DNA of 62,000 nt, from contig MNCI01006819.1 in NCBI GenBank assembly GCA_015680685.1, forward strand, positions 18,774 to 80,773, written 5' to 3'. The stretch's first letter is position 1. The number at the start of each line of letters is the position of its first letter. A program made the position numbers and the translations under genes. This DNA comes from Gnetum montanum (lineage: Eukaryota > Streptophyta > Gnetopsida > Gnetales > Gnetaceae). Under the pieces are notes generated by a model. That model saw only the letters and a program-made list of their open reading frames with translations, searched no databases and was not told the DNA's origin. Of the stretch, positions 22,205 through 34,179 are shown one piece after another.

Positions 22205-24960
22205 AATAACATTGATATCAAAAAGAGCACAAGAGGGAGAACTGTCGCAACCAAGGGACAAGCAACCAAGAGGAGAAAAAGGCTAGTAGCCACAACAATT
22301 CCAAGAAGAAGCAACTAAAACTCATGTAATGGGACCTCTTTAGGAGGAGCCTAAAGTGGAATCTATTCACTAAATTTTCAAATTTGAAATTAGTTAGTCA
22401 TAGTGGGATGGTTTGCCTAGGCTTGGGCGAAATTTGGAGGTCACCTTGACTAAGCCCTACTTAAGAAAAATTGGTTCTAAGGGGGTAAAAGGTTTAGTTC
22501 TTCAAGAACTTAACTTTGGTCCCTTCTTAAACATAGTGGTAGAAGAGGTAAAAACCCAACTGCAAACCTATCCCATGTGGCCTATCCTCACTTTCAGTGG
22601 GGAGTGGTACATGGGAGAGATGTATCTCTTCTAGAAAAATAGACAAGCAAACGTCATGATCAAGATTAAGAACATTAGTTTTTCCTATTTGATTAAGGCC
22701 ATTTTAGAGGTCCTCAAGTTGCTTGACATTGGGGAAACTTTAGTAGAGATTTTGACGCAAGTAGACCCAAAAGTTAAGAAAGAATGACTATAATGATGCT
22801 ATGGAGTGGACCGTAAGGAGTATGATGCACTCACCAAAGAAAAAAAGGTATATTTCAAAATTGCAGCTTATCACCTCAACTCAACAGTGATGTTGAGAAA
22901 ATTCACAGTCTTCTCTACCTATAAGTGAGCTGTTCTAAGTAGTAAATTCCCAGTTAACCTTCCATAGCTCATATTCCTAGAGATTGAGAAAAGATTCAAA
23001 GAGAATGAGCATGGGAGGAAGACACTCTCCTTTTCATGCCTTATCAAAAAATTATGCAATAAGGGAGGCATAGCTTGTTATGCTAATGATGCACTTCTTC
23101 ATGCTCCTATTGCATCTTAACAGGAGATGATGAAGGACAAAGCATCCATGAAGCTACAAGAGGAGGATCAACCACCACCACCACCAACTCAAGAAACAAT
23201 GTTGGAGGCTCATGTCACAGTCAAGTGCATGTAGAAGGTCTATGAGCAACTCATGTAGTAGTAGTAAGTAAACCCAAGTGGTGGGAAACTCTCAATTTAC
23301 TAGTCAACTTTGAACCATCAAAATGAAGTAACTTGAACAATAAGTTGGCTGGATGAGACTACATCACTGCTCTCCATACAAAGGTTGCAAGAACCTGCAA
23401 CATCATATTTGAGCATCTAGGAGGTGATGGTGTCCCTCCCAAGATAGCAATAATTCCCAGATATCTCTTGTAATGCCACCGCTTTTTGGGTACACCTAAA
23501 GGAGGGCAAGGGAGCAATTATCTTGGTGATGCAACATCATGGATAGGAGATAGCAATAGAGGTGGTGGTTGATTGCATAGCAGTGGAATTGAATGCTCTT
23601 GTTTGTAGGACATTGCTACACTTAATGATGTGCAGATGTACATAGGAGCAAGTGGTAGGCTAAGTATAGCCAAGCACAAGAAAATGCTAGACCAATTGGT
23701 GGGGACTAGGCAAGCACTTTTAAAGATCTTTGATCTCCCAGATAACATTACTGCTACATAGTTGGAACTACTAGAAGCTAAGGGCAAGATCATCATTTCT
23801 AATGACCAAATTGAGGTAACCACATCTAAAAACAGAAGGTTGGCTTCTAAGGTTGCAGAATTAAGAGCTCGATTGGCTTATCCCACCGTTCTCAGCCAAG
23901 CAATAATAAGAGATGAAGTTTTCTTACAGGTTCAAAATAAACTTCAATAGGGGAAGAACATAAAGGAGATGATGATCTTTGAACACTTCTTAGTAGAGTT
24001 AATGGCCTACAACACTAATAAGGACTTTCAAAAGTCTACAAGGAGAATTTAGCTCTAACTAAGAACGTTCATTGCCTATGGAATGTCGAGGCACAAAAAG
24101 ATCAAATAGTGGAATTTGTGCAACAATAATAGCAGTAGCTTGATAAGGTGAACATGGATTTAAGGAGGTTGGCTGCTAAAAATTGTAATCTCCTAATGAA
24201 GAAAGTTTGTGCCCTTCACTAGAAAATAGCAATTGAGGTAGTTTCCTAGAAGAATGAGGCCCTAAAATTTGAATGATTAAAGAATTATTACAAGGACTAG
24301 GTTGGGTTCCTCAAGGAGGTGAATGAAAAATAGATTCAACTGGAGAAGGTAAAAATGAATGAGATCGTCTAGCAACTCTAACAAGGAGGTGACATGTGGT
24401 AGTCCATCTTTGATACAATAAAGCTAAAATCTACAAAAAGGAGTTGCTGATAGGGTAGATGACTAAATACATGGAGTTAGCCAAGCTCTGATATGAAAAC
24501 TTGGCAATGATGACTACCAGAAGGTCATAGTTAGAGCTAGAGAAACAAGTAGCTAGCTCATACCTCCAGTATGAGATAGAGTTCAAGCACCACAAAGACA
24601 TAAAGCAAAACATGAAAACAACTAATGTTGAGCTTGAAGTTCTTCAAACTCACTTCATAGATCAAAAATTAGTAGTGGCAAACCTTGCCAAAAGAATGAA
24701 TGATCACCAAGATCTACAAAACCTTATCAGGGCATTCAACACTGAAAGTAAATAATTTGCTACCTTGTTCATAAATGTTAAGAAGTTGTTTGAAGCCATG
24801 TCCTATCCATGGGATGTTCCCATACTAGCTCACATCAATGATGCCTATGTGAACTATATATGATCCCCAAAGTAAAGAGGAAAAGATGAAGGCACTGCTA
24901 GATGCCTTTTATCTTCCACCAAAAGCAGTAGTTGCAGCAAGATAGTCGTAACTGCCTCAG
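22205..24960 (+). pseudogene. Element C: extra coiled-coil reading frame downstream of integrase
   Basis: A decayed frame of roughly 900 codons. It matches a second copy on the opposite strand (28790-31640) along its whole length, which is why I treat it as a former gene. Shared landmarks: VLQELNFGPFL (22495), PMWPILTFSGEWYMGEMYL (22560), an ALTKEKKVYFKIAAYHLN region (22835), FSCLIKKLCNKGGIACYAND (23030), a run of five Pro (23175), long Glu/Lys/Gln/Leu-rich heptad-like stretches (23760-24360) and YPWDVPILAHI (24800). The first third resembles, from memory, the 'putative plant transposon protein' domain in plant retroelements; the rest looks like coiled coil. No membrane segment is evident. 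In Athila elements this position holds the env-like frame. Function unknown. Confidence 0.6.
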
Positions 24961-25138
24961 CATCAACCACCACCACCATAAGAACCAAAGGCTAGAGAAG
25001 GTCTTTCATCACCCCAGGAGCCTCCACCTCCTAGCACTATTTGATCTTCTCTTTGTCTTTAACTATCAAAGGAGTTTCAATTATCAATTTTGTAAGGGTC
25101 ATCAATTTTATCTCTTGCACATCCATTTTTTTAGTCAT
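24961..25138. other. Flank between extra frame of C and LTR F
   Basis: No gene seen. The 3' LTR of C was expected near here and is not recognisable. Confidence 0.3.
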
Positions 25139-27002
25139 TGTTAGTCCATACTATGACATCTAAAAACATCAATGGCTGGAACATTGAGAGGTCTATGGGC
25201 ATACAACCTAACCCCAAATCCATGTGAAAGTCATGCTGGGGAAATGGAAACAAGGTATATTGAATAGTATTGTTGATCAAATAGGGAGTTGCTATAAAAA
25301 TAACCATTTGTAAAAGGAGTTTATGGGGCATTACACATGGGAGCTGGGACAACAAGCAAGAGCGTAGCATAGAGTCTCAACTTGAAAATAATAATGTGAA
25401 TGTAAAAATTATAGTAGAGAGATGCAAGAATTATGCTTAAAAATTTAGAAACAACTGCTTAGAAAAGAAAATGAAGTAAAATCTTAAGAATAGAGAAATG
25501 CACCACCCCAAAACTGGGGAGTGTAACTTTTGCTTGAATAGGAGGTGAAAATGGTACACAACGTTAGACAGGCATAGTGGCAGCATAGCAATGCAATCAT
25601 ATTCTCTAGGACATTTGGGACACAGTACTAGTAGCTGCAAGGGAGGTTGAACTTGTTGGGTTGGCTGTCGTCACATTCTATGAGTGCAATGGTGGACTGC
25701 GTCACGGTACTTGCTAAGGTGTCAAGCTCGGATGATCAAGTGCGAGAGTAGTGGAGATGCTAGGAATGCTTAAATGCTTAGTGCTCTTTTGATTTTCCAA
25801 CCCTTAAAATGATAAATGTTAGGGTATTTATAGAGCTAGGTTTAGCTTGAAATGCGGATCAGGCCTCACGCGGCTTAGGTGCCACGTTGCATGAGCATAG
25901 ACAGGGTTACACTGGCATGTTATGCTCTTTGTGGCAAAGCATTATGCTGTACAGGATACAAACGAATACCCAGAGACTACTGAACTATGACCACATTGCT
26001 TGGACTACATGTGCCAGAGTTTGAGAGACTGCCATGTACCTACAAATAATGTTAAAACAATGCAACTTGGAGACTATTCTTGGGACTATGTCTTCCCCCT
26101 CTTTCAAGTAGGGTCGAGCTTAGGGATAATTTTGGGGATCAATTGGGGGGGGGGGGGTTGTAAAAGAGATGCAAACTAGCAATCTTGGTCATTGGAGGGA
26201 CATTGGAGTTAAGATGAAGGTCGATGCTGAGTTCTGGATGCTTTCTGGGGCTATTAGAGGCATTTTCTTGGTGTCAAGCTAGCTACGTTGCACAACATAG
26301 CATAGTGTAGTAAGCACACTTAGTGAAATTTTGCAAATTTTGAATTGTCACACTTGTCATGTTGGCTACGCTGCACAACATAGCAGAGCATAGAATATAC
26401 ACTTTGATAAATTTTGATGAAATTTGTAATGTTTCTTCATGGCATGCTAACCATGCTTTGGGGTGTAGTAGGACAGGTAGCTTTGAAAGTCAAAAAATGT
26501 GCCAAATGCATCTTCCATGTCGAGCTAACTTGTCAAATCCTTATCCAACACTTAGGCAAAATTGGGCCCTGAAACTTGTGTCAAGCTTGCTACATTGTGC
26601 AATGTAGTAGCTCAAAAGATAGAGAACTTGCCAAACTATTTTGTACATCCTGAGCACTTTTGACAGACTCTAGCCTAGTACTTGGGTGAACTGGCAACTA
26701 GGACATGTGTCAAGCTAGGTATGCTGAAGAGCGTAGCAAGCTTGATAGCCCAAGAGATAGAAAATTTTCCAAACTATTTGGTCCATCCTAAGCAACCCTT
26801 GATTACTTCTAGCTTGACACTTGTGTAAACTGGCCATGGAAGTGTGTGCTACACTGGCCATGTTGGGGAGCATAGTAGGACTAGGCTATTTATGCTACGT
26901 TATCTATGATACAAAGCATAACACTAGATGTAGAAAAATTTTGTCCAAGTTTTTGAAAAATCTACCGTTGAATTGTAGAAGCATAAAATTGGTGGTATTT
27001 CA
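25139..27002 (-). mobile_element. LTR F (minus strand; left end approximate)
   Basis: The right end GGTATTTCA at 27002 followed by TTGGCCCCTCTTTGTTGG is the LTR start plus polypurine tract seen in A, B, D and E. An antisense TATA box (TATTTATA, 25825-25832) and AT-rich units with TTACGCT-like and GCATAGC motifs support an LTR. The left end is placed at a TGTTAG but could lie anywhere in 25100-25650. A run of eleven G occurs at about 26145. No gene inside. Confidence 0.65.
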
Positions 27003-27068
27003 TTGGCCCCTCTTTGTTGGCATTTGGAGGATTGACCTAAGAGACATCGACAAAGAATATGAAACACC
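26991..27068 (-). promoter_or_regulatory. Element F: polypurine tract in conserved hairpin
   Basis: GGTATTTCATTGGCCCCTCT with TTTGTTGG on one arm and GACAAAGAATATGAAACACC on the other. This is the cleanest palindrome of the five copies; arms pair ATTTCAT with ATGAAAC and CTTTGTTGG with the CATCGACAAAG region. Confidence 0.75.
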
Positions 27069-28380
27069 ATGATGAACATGACACTAGCATTGCTTGTCAG
27101 TGCTCAATTAGACAACACTTTGCTATGCTTGAGAGTGTTAAGGGAATGAAGCATGGTAGGGAATAGGTTAGGGAGATGGGCAAGGAACATCAGATGGAGA
27201 GGATGTTTAGTAGCACATGTGACTGTAGGATGCAACATCCATAATGGCTTGTTGCCAAAGCATGATCCCTTGTCAGAGTGCTTGTGAGGGAGTTAGCATG
27301 CGAAGGTGGCCTACCCTTAGGATTTTGACCTCTTGTCAGAGTGCTTGTGAGATGGTTGATTGAAGGTTGGATTGGTTGTGAAATATCAACTCTATTTTTT
27401 GACCTAGGAACTTAGCTTGTTCCACTTTATTTTAATTTATTTTATTTCTCTCTTTTTGCTTTTGTTCTTTCTTTTTTTAATTTTTTGTATCTACTTTCTC
27501 TTTTATTTTTGCTTTTGCTTCTTTTTATGTGGTTGGGTGAACTACGCGATAATCAACATTTGCTTAGAGGCAACCACATCACATTTGTAGGATAGGTGTT
27601 TCCTCCCTGGGATGAGTTTTGTTACATCCATTTGAGGCTTTGACCAGCCCAAAAAGGTTCCCCATGTGATGAGCGATGAGGTACCCCTATGTCCAACCAT
27701 ATGAATCACGAGTGTTCATGCATGATTCGATCAAATTCTCAAGACTGCAAGCACTTACGCACAATATTCTAGCCATCAAAATCCTAGTTAGAATGGTCAT
27801 TGTCCTATCAACCTCACTTGTGACATTCTAGAACGATGGTTAAGTGAGACTGAGGCATATGATTTTTATATGTTTTCTTTTATCTATAATATTTAATTCT
27901 TCTAATATAGGGAGTTAAAGGCTAGATAATCTAATATTTTACTATGCTATCGCTTGACTATCCCTAGCACAAGTAGCTAGTCCCATCCTTCATGCACATC
28001 CCAAGCATGTCCTAACCACTACTGGGTTGCCAAATGTCAAGCATCACTGGGTTGCCAAGTATCAAACATATTTTTGAGGTGGTTGTGCTTATGTGTTCTC
28101 ATGGACTACTAAAACATACTGTAACTATAAAGTGATAACAAAAGCATGCAATTTGTTAAAGTATTGAAATATTAATGCTTAAGTAATCTAGTTCAGATGT
28201 TGCAAGCAATGTTTAAAAAGTTTTCGTTTAATGTTGTTCATGCCAATGGGCTCAAGTACATTAGCACTCGAATAAAGAGCCGTACACTCTTCAAACTATG
28301 TTTACGGGAACTTGGAAAATAATCTAACTCCTATGAAAAGAAATTGCAAGAGCTTCACTACAACTTGAACAAAAAAGGGT
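27069..28380 (-). other. Element F: non-coding 3' tail
   Basis: No gene. A pyrimidine-rich tract at 27420-27530 (A/G-rich in sense) matches the tract in A and B. The remainder is unassigned and probably includes flanking sequence of G. Confidence 0.45.
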
Positions 28381-28575
28381 CCATAAATGAGGTAGGTGCA
28401 TGCATATTGATAGCAAAAAATGGACTCTAAATTGACGAGGCCACATCAATGCTTGGAATGATGCGTTGACGGGATCACGTTGATGCAGCTACGTTAATGA
28501 GGCTTTGTCAATGTGGTCTAGTCGACACAGTGGACTAGATGCTTCATCATACCCCCACGACTAAGTGAAAACTCA
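28381..28575 (-). promoter_or_regulatory. Candidate 3' polypurine tract and LTR start of element G
   Basis: On the minus strand CTTAGTCGTGGGGGTA is followed by TGATGAAGCATCTAG, i.e. a purine tract then a TG start, immediately after the extra frame. The AACGTAGC, CATCAACG and GACAAAGCC motifs left of it recur at 32110-32210. The LTR body further left cannot be followed. Confidence 0.4.
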
Positions 28576-28789
28576 TCCTCAAGTTTGTTACAATTTGGAA
28601 GGTATGAGGTTACTAGTGACACACATAACAAAACATATTAATACACACATTGGTGCTGGCAACACACAAAGTGCCCGAGTGTAAGGATAAAATTACAAAA
28701 TTGTGGTGTTCGTGGATAACAAAATTGAACACCCTACTAAGATGCTGAAGTTGCTGAAGAGGATCATACAGTGCTTTGTGGTGGTGATT

Positions 28790-31640
28790 CTGATGGGCCC
28801 TCATGATCTTCAAGTGCATGTGGTGGTTAAGGTGGTGGTTGTCGTTGTCTTGCAGTTGTTACAACTTCTGGAGGTAATTGGAAAGCCTCCAACAGAGCCC
28901 TCATTTTATCTTCTTTACTTCTAGGGTCATTCATAGTCTAAGAGGCTTTATCAATGTGTGCTAGAATAGGAACATCCCAAGGGCATGGAAGCTTAGAGAA
29001 GAGCTCCTTTAAATTGAAAAACCAGGCTGCAAACTATTTTTTTTGATATCAAACACTTGGACTAATTCTTGTAGCCACTGGTAGTCATCCATTCATCGAG
29101 CTAAGTTCTCTAAAATAGAGCATTGCCCTTCAAAGTGAGTGCGAAGGACTTTGATTTCTGCATTTGCTATTTCTAGTTTTTGCTTTGTCTCTTTATGCAC
29201 CTTGAACTTGCCTTCGTATAAAGAATATGAGGTGGCCACTTGCTTCTCAAGGTCTAATCATAGCCTCCTAGTTGTAAGCATGGCTAGGTTTGCATAATGA
29301 AGGTTGTCTAGTTCCATATATTTTGTCATTTCTTCAATTTGTAGCTCTTTGAGACAAATCTTAGTTTGGTTGTAGGCATTTAATCCATCAAAGATGGGTT
29401 GCCATACCTTGCCTCCTTCCTTGAGCTATTGGTGGAATTGATTCATCTTAGCCTTTGCAACTTGGATTTTCTTTTCGTTAATTTCATTTTGCAATCCCAC
29501 TTGGTGCCTGTAGTGATTTTTCACCCATTCAAACATGAGGGCCTCATTCTTCCAAGTGGCAATTTCGATGGCTATCTTTTTTCGTAAGGCTTGGACTTCC
29601 TCCATTGACAGATTACGATTTTTGGTAGCTAATCTTCTCACATCGGTGTTTACCCTAGCTAGCTTCTCTTGTTGTTGGTGGATAAAATCTTTATTTGTTA
29701 ATTTTTGAGACCAACATTGCACAGGCGATGAACTTTTGGGATCAACCCAACATTCTCCTAGCAAACCTCTACTAAGTTCTTGTTTATGTAATAAGAACGG
29801 GCTTCCACTAAGGACTTGTTGAAGATCATCGACTCTTGCTTGTACTCGACGTTGTGAAGCTTGGTTTGAAGCTGTTAAAAAGCTTCATCTTTGGTGACTT
29901 CATGATTGAGTATAGCTAGATTGGCAAGTTGGGCCCTCAGTTGGGCAACTTTCATAGCTAAGCGTTGATTGTTTGCTTGAGTTGCCTCCAGTTACCCCTC
30001 TAGGATGAGACACTTGCCTTTTATCAAGAGCAACTTTGAATGGGTTATAGTGATGTTGTTTGGAAGGTCAAACACATTTGAAAGTGTTTGCATAGTTTCC
30101 ACCAATTAGTCTAAGAATTCTTCATGTTGTGCTACATTGAGTTTGCCACTTTGAGTCCCTGCAGACGTCTGCATATTTCTAAGCCCATGTACATCTAGTA
30201 CAGGCATCACAAGTGAATTGAGAGCCATGGTGATCATCTTAACAAGAACCTCTACTATGACTTCTTATTCTTGGTGCTGCATTACTAAGATAGTTTCCCC
30301 TTCATCCTCCTCAAAGCACGTTGAGAAAGTAGTAGCATTAACTGAAATTTCTAGAAATAATTGTTGTGTCATTGACACTATTACTTCTCAAGTGCTAGGG
30401 TCTATTCTCGTGGGCACTTGTGTTCGCATGGCTGAAAGCATCAGCCCTACCCTCTCTAGCAAGCTCATATATTGAGCCACTTATTCTAGATGGCTCAAGG
30501 TAGGGAAATACATAGAAGGGTCTCCACCACTGTTGGTTCCCAACTATTGCTCCTATTAGCATAGAAGCGACTATCAGATCAAGTGTATGTGCTCTGTGAT
30601 CATGTGCAAGTTTGACCCTATTGCTTGTTCAGAAAGTGGAGGTGGTGGTTGCTCTTCCTCCATGCTAGTTGTGGCAAGTGTCTTATCCTTTATCATTTCA
30701 CACCACGAGGTAATTGGAGCATGATGGAGTGTGTCATTGGCATATCGTGTTATCCTTGCTTGTTTGCACAATTTTTTGATCAGGTAGGGAAAAGGGCAAA
30801 GCTTACCTTCCATGTTCATTTTCTGCAAACTGTTTCTCAATTTCTAAGAAGAGTAACTATGGAAGGTTGATGGGAATTTTCTGCTTAAAGAGGCACATGC
30901 ACGAGTAGAGAAGGTGGTGATTTTGCTGGGTTTTACCATTGGATTTAAGTGGTAAGATGAAATTTTGGAGTAAACTCTTTCTGTAGTGGTCAATGTGCCA
31001 AACTCCTTACAGTCCATCCCATGGCATCGCTTGGTCCACTCTACTTTCAACTCGATATCTACTTTTTTTAAAATTTCTACCACATCAGCCCTAGTCTCAG
31101 GCAACCCAAGAGCTTGCACGATTACCTCTGTAGAGTAAGACACATGGATGTCTTTGATTCTTACTTGTGACCCTGACTGCTGATTTGTCTAGAAAGATAG
31201 GTTTTCCCTAGATACCACTTACCATTGGACATGATGATTAGCCACATGGGAGAATTTTGTAGCTAAGTTATGACTTCTTCTGGCACACTTTCCAGGAATG
31301 GTCCAAAGTTTAATTCTTGAAGGACCATTCATTGCAGCTCTTTCAACTTGATAGCATCAAGGTAGGCGTTGGTAAAGGTGACCTCAAGTTGTGGCACTCT
31401 TGCTGGAGTCTCATCCCCATGAAATTTTTCTATGTGAACCTCTTCCTTAGGAATCTAACCAACAAATTCCACATTGAGTTCTTCACGGAGAGGGCTAGTT
31501 GCATGTGAGCCCTCTGCATGCTCCTCAAGTCATGTGCACCATTCCCTTCTAGTTCTAGGTCACTTCTCCTGAGGTTGTGATGGTCTTTCCTCCCTTGGAT
31601 GCCTTGGTTTTGGTGTCATATGCAATCACAACATAATCAC
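28790..31640 (-). pseudogene. Element G: extra coiled-coil reading frame downstream of integrase
   Basis: The better-preserved copy of the frame at 22205-24960. From the N-terminal side: VLQELNFGPFLESVPEEV (31320), PMWLIIMSNGKWYLGKTYL (31230), VIVQALGLPETRADVVEILK (31110), CKEFGTLTTTERVYSKISSYH (30990; longest run split here as CKEFGTLTTT and ERVYSKISSYH), GKLCPFPYLIKKLCKQARI (30780), a run of Pro (30650), then helical coiled-coil segments including ARVNTDVRRLATKNRNLSME and WKNEALMFEWVKNHYRHQVG (29426-29690), and PWDVPILAHI near 28970. Several stops and frame changes break it. Length in both copies is near 900 residues. The Leu/Pro/Cys-rich PFPYLIKKLC motif fits the plant transposon-protein domain mentioned for the other copy; that assignment is from memory and tentative. 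Confidence 0.62.
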
Positions 31641-33770
31641 AAATTAAAATGTGTGTGTGTTGCCTAAAATGGTAATACTATACCTTCTCATGATGGCTCG
31701 ACTATGACAATGACCCGTGCATTTTGTTTAATCTAAGGTGGTGTATGTAAACCATTACACATGGCATCCTAGAGTGTGGTTGAAGGGTTAAAAAAAATAA
31801 TGAAATAAAGCAAATTCTTTGATTAATCCTAAGAGGCATTTTGATTAACCCTAGGAGGCATTAAGTCTTCGATGTAGGAGGCGTTAAGTCTTGGGTTAGC
31901 CATATTGAAATAATATACCGAATCATGAGCCCCCACAACGTAGAGCATATCTCTGGTAGCAAAAGGGTGAATGAACAGTTGGATGTGGATAAAAAATAGG
32001 AAGGTTATGTGCTCAAGAAGGAGATTGGATGTAGAAAATTTGAAAAACTTCCCTAGCATTATGAGCAAATGGACAAAAGTCCAAAGCAAGATGTGCATAT
32101 ATATAGTGGTTTGGGTGCTTCATTAACGGGGCCATGTAAACGAGGCTACGTAAACGTAGGTGGATGTGTATATGGGGCCATGTTGACATAGCTATTCAAC
32201 TATGTTGACCATCATTGATGTATGAAGGAAAGGTCCAAATCTACAAATTTGAGCATAAAACTGAAGTCATTCGAGAGCTTAGAGACCCTAAGACATCATG
32301 AAACAAAGTGGAAGGGATGTCAAGTGCAAAAGAAGAGTCAAATTTAGGAGAACATCTTAATATGGAGCTTGGGTGATGGAGAGCCTCTTGATGGATAGCA
32401 TAGAAATGGTCACCATATTATATCAAAGGAGTAGGAGATTAACAAGTGGAACCAATGAATATGCAAGTGGATCCTCCCCATAGCAGGCTCCAATCTTGGT
32501 TGCCCTTGCACATCCTCAACCTAGGAGTACATGGGTCCCATAGTCAATTAATGGTCACCGAGGGTTAATACTCGTATCTTTGAGAACTAACCAAATGATT
32601 TATAGGTACTAGCAAACTAAAATACATGATCAAAACATGAAACTAGAAGTGAGGTGAAGAATGGAGAGCAACAGATGAGGGGGAGAGCATGTGGAATCAA
32701 GTGCCGAGGTCAAGATTGATATAGTCCCTTTGTGAAGTATGTGGTTAAGTGACCTGATAAGAATATGCTCTAGGTTTGGATTAAGACTGACCATGTCCAA
32801 TGACATCGTAATGATGGACTAATACCAACCTACCCACTTAAGACATACACATGCCATTAGAGATGAAATCCCATTCCATATAGAGAAGGAAAGAGAAACA
32901 GGAAGTAAGGAAGGGCCTTAATGAGAGGGGACCATCAGGCTTGGGTAACATGACGTTCGAGTCCCATAACCAGTGCTTGTAGCCCGTTATTTGTTCCAAG
33001 GGGTGTGCTTTGAATTCCATTATTGTTTTTTTAAAGGGAACCATACCATGCAAGGATATATTGGTTGGTATAAGGGATGTGCTTTGAATTCCCATTATTG
33101 TTTGTTTTTTGCTTTTTGTTTTAAAATGGGAATTGCACCATGCAAGGACATGTTAACTTCCTGTTATTTGTCATCATGGAATAGAAAGAAATCCCTAAGG
33201 ACCGTAATGCGTGAGAGAGCATAGGAGGAGATGTACTCCACCACATCCCCTTGAAGTCACACCCTATTCCTTACCACTCAGATCCTTCCCAAGTTCAGAA
33301 TCCATCAAGGACAGAGATTTATTGGAGTTGATTAATGGAAAAGGGAATGTACTTCACTTAATCCTAGGACACCATAGACAAGTGTGAGTGGTTGGATGTC
33401 ATGGACTCACTACTTGTTTCATGAAAGAAAGTGTAACTTAGTTTCCTGAAACCAAAATGCTAAGGCAAGAACTAGATATAATAGGCAAATCATAGTATGC
33501 AAATCCTCGTTGGAAGCAACTACCACATCATTGCGTCTTATGGTAATAAAATGAATTTATTAGCAAAAATAAATAGAGGAAAATAAACTAAAATAAAATA
33601 AAATAAAAACAACTAAAGGTGAAATATATTTATGGATATATATAAAAAAAGAGAAAATAAGTAGGTAAGAAATGTTAAACATACGAATGATGGTGTAAAA
33701 CAAAAATGTGTAAAACAAAAAATATAGAAAAGACCTGAGAAGCCAAAAGAACTATTTTAGTATGGGCAGT
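31641..33770 (-). other. Element G: non-coding stretch between extra frame and integrase
   Basis: No credible gene. Positions 32100-32215 carry an antisense TATATATA and AACG/GTAAACG motifs like those at 28381-28545 and may be an LTR fragment. A partial tandem duplication at 32998-33150 repeats GTGCTTTGAATTCC with an ATTATTGTTT follow-on and ACCATGCAAGGA. Confidence 0.45.
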
Positions 33771-33774
33771 GATC

Positions 33775-33800
33775 TCCCCCATGACTAAGCTTGGAGGAGG
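33775..33800 (-). promoter_or_regulatory. Element G: purine tract after pol
   Basis: On the minus strand AAGCTTAGTCATGGGGGAGA matches AACTTAGTTGTGGGGGAGA of C, and the T-rich sequence after it also matches. Because both copies continue in parallel beyond it, it is an internal polypurine-like tract rather than a proven LTR border. Confidence 0.5.
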
Positions 33801-34179
33801 AGATTCAAAAGATGGAACGTGGCCAACCACTTAATGAAGTGGTAGCGACACTGGTTTGGTGTAGTTCATGGAAGGGTTTTAATTATTGCATGTTGACCAA
33901 TTGGGTTTCTTTTGGGTCTTTAGGTTTTTGTATGAGTAGGGCCCCAGATGGAAAGGTCTCACAAAAAAAATATAAGGTCCCTCCCACAGTGTCTGGAACT
34001 TAGTTCGTTGTGGCACATGTGTGGGGTTCCAATAGAGAACCTTATCTCCATGTTGAAATGTTACCTTTCAAATCCTAAGGTTATGACATTGTTTGTTATA
34101 TACCTTATGCACCTCATTTGAGGATAGGGCTACTAATCGATTCTCATCTAGAACATTTAAGTTGATGAGCTATTCTCAT

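Noticed and set aside
29426-29764. Stand-alone coiled-coil host protein
   Set aside because: It is a segment of the longer decayed frame shared with 22205-24960 and therefore part of a repeat family.
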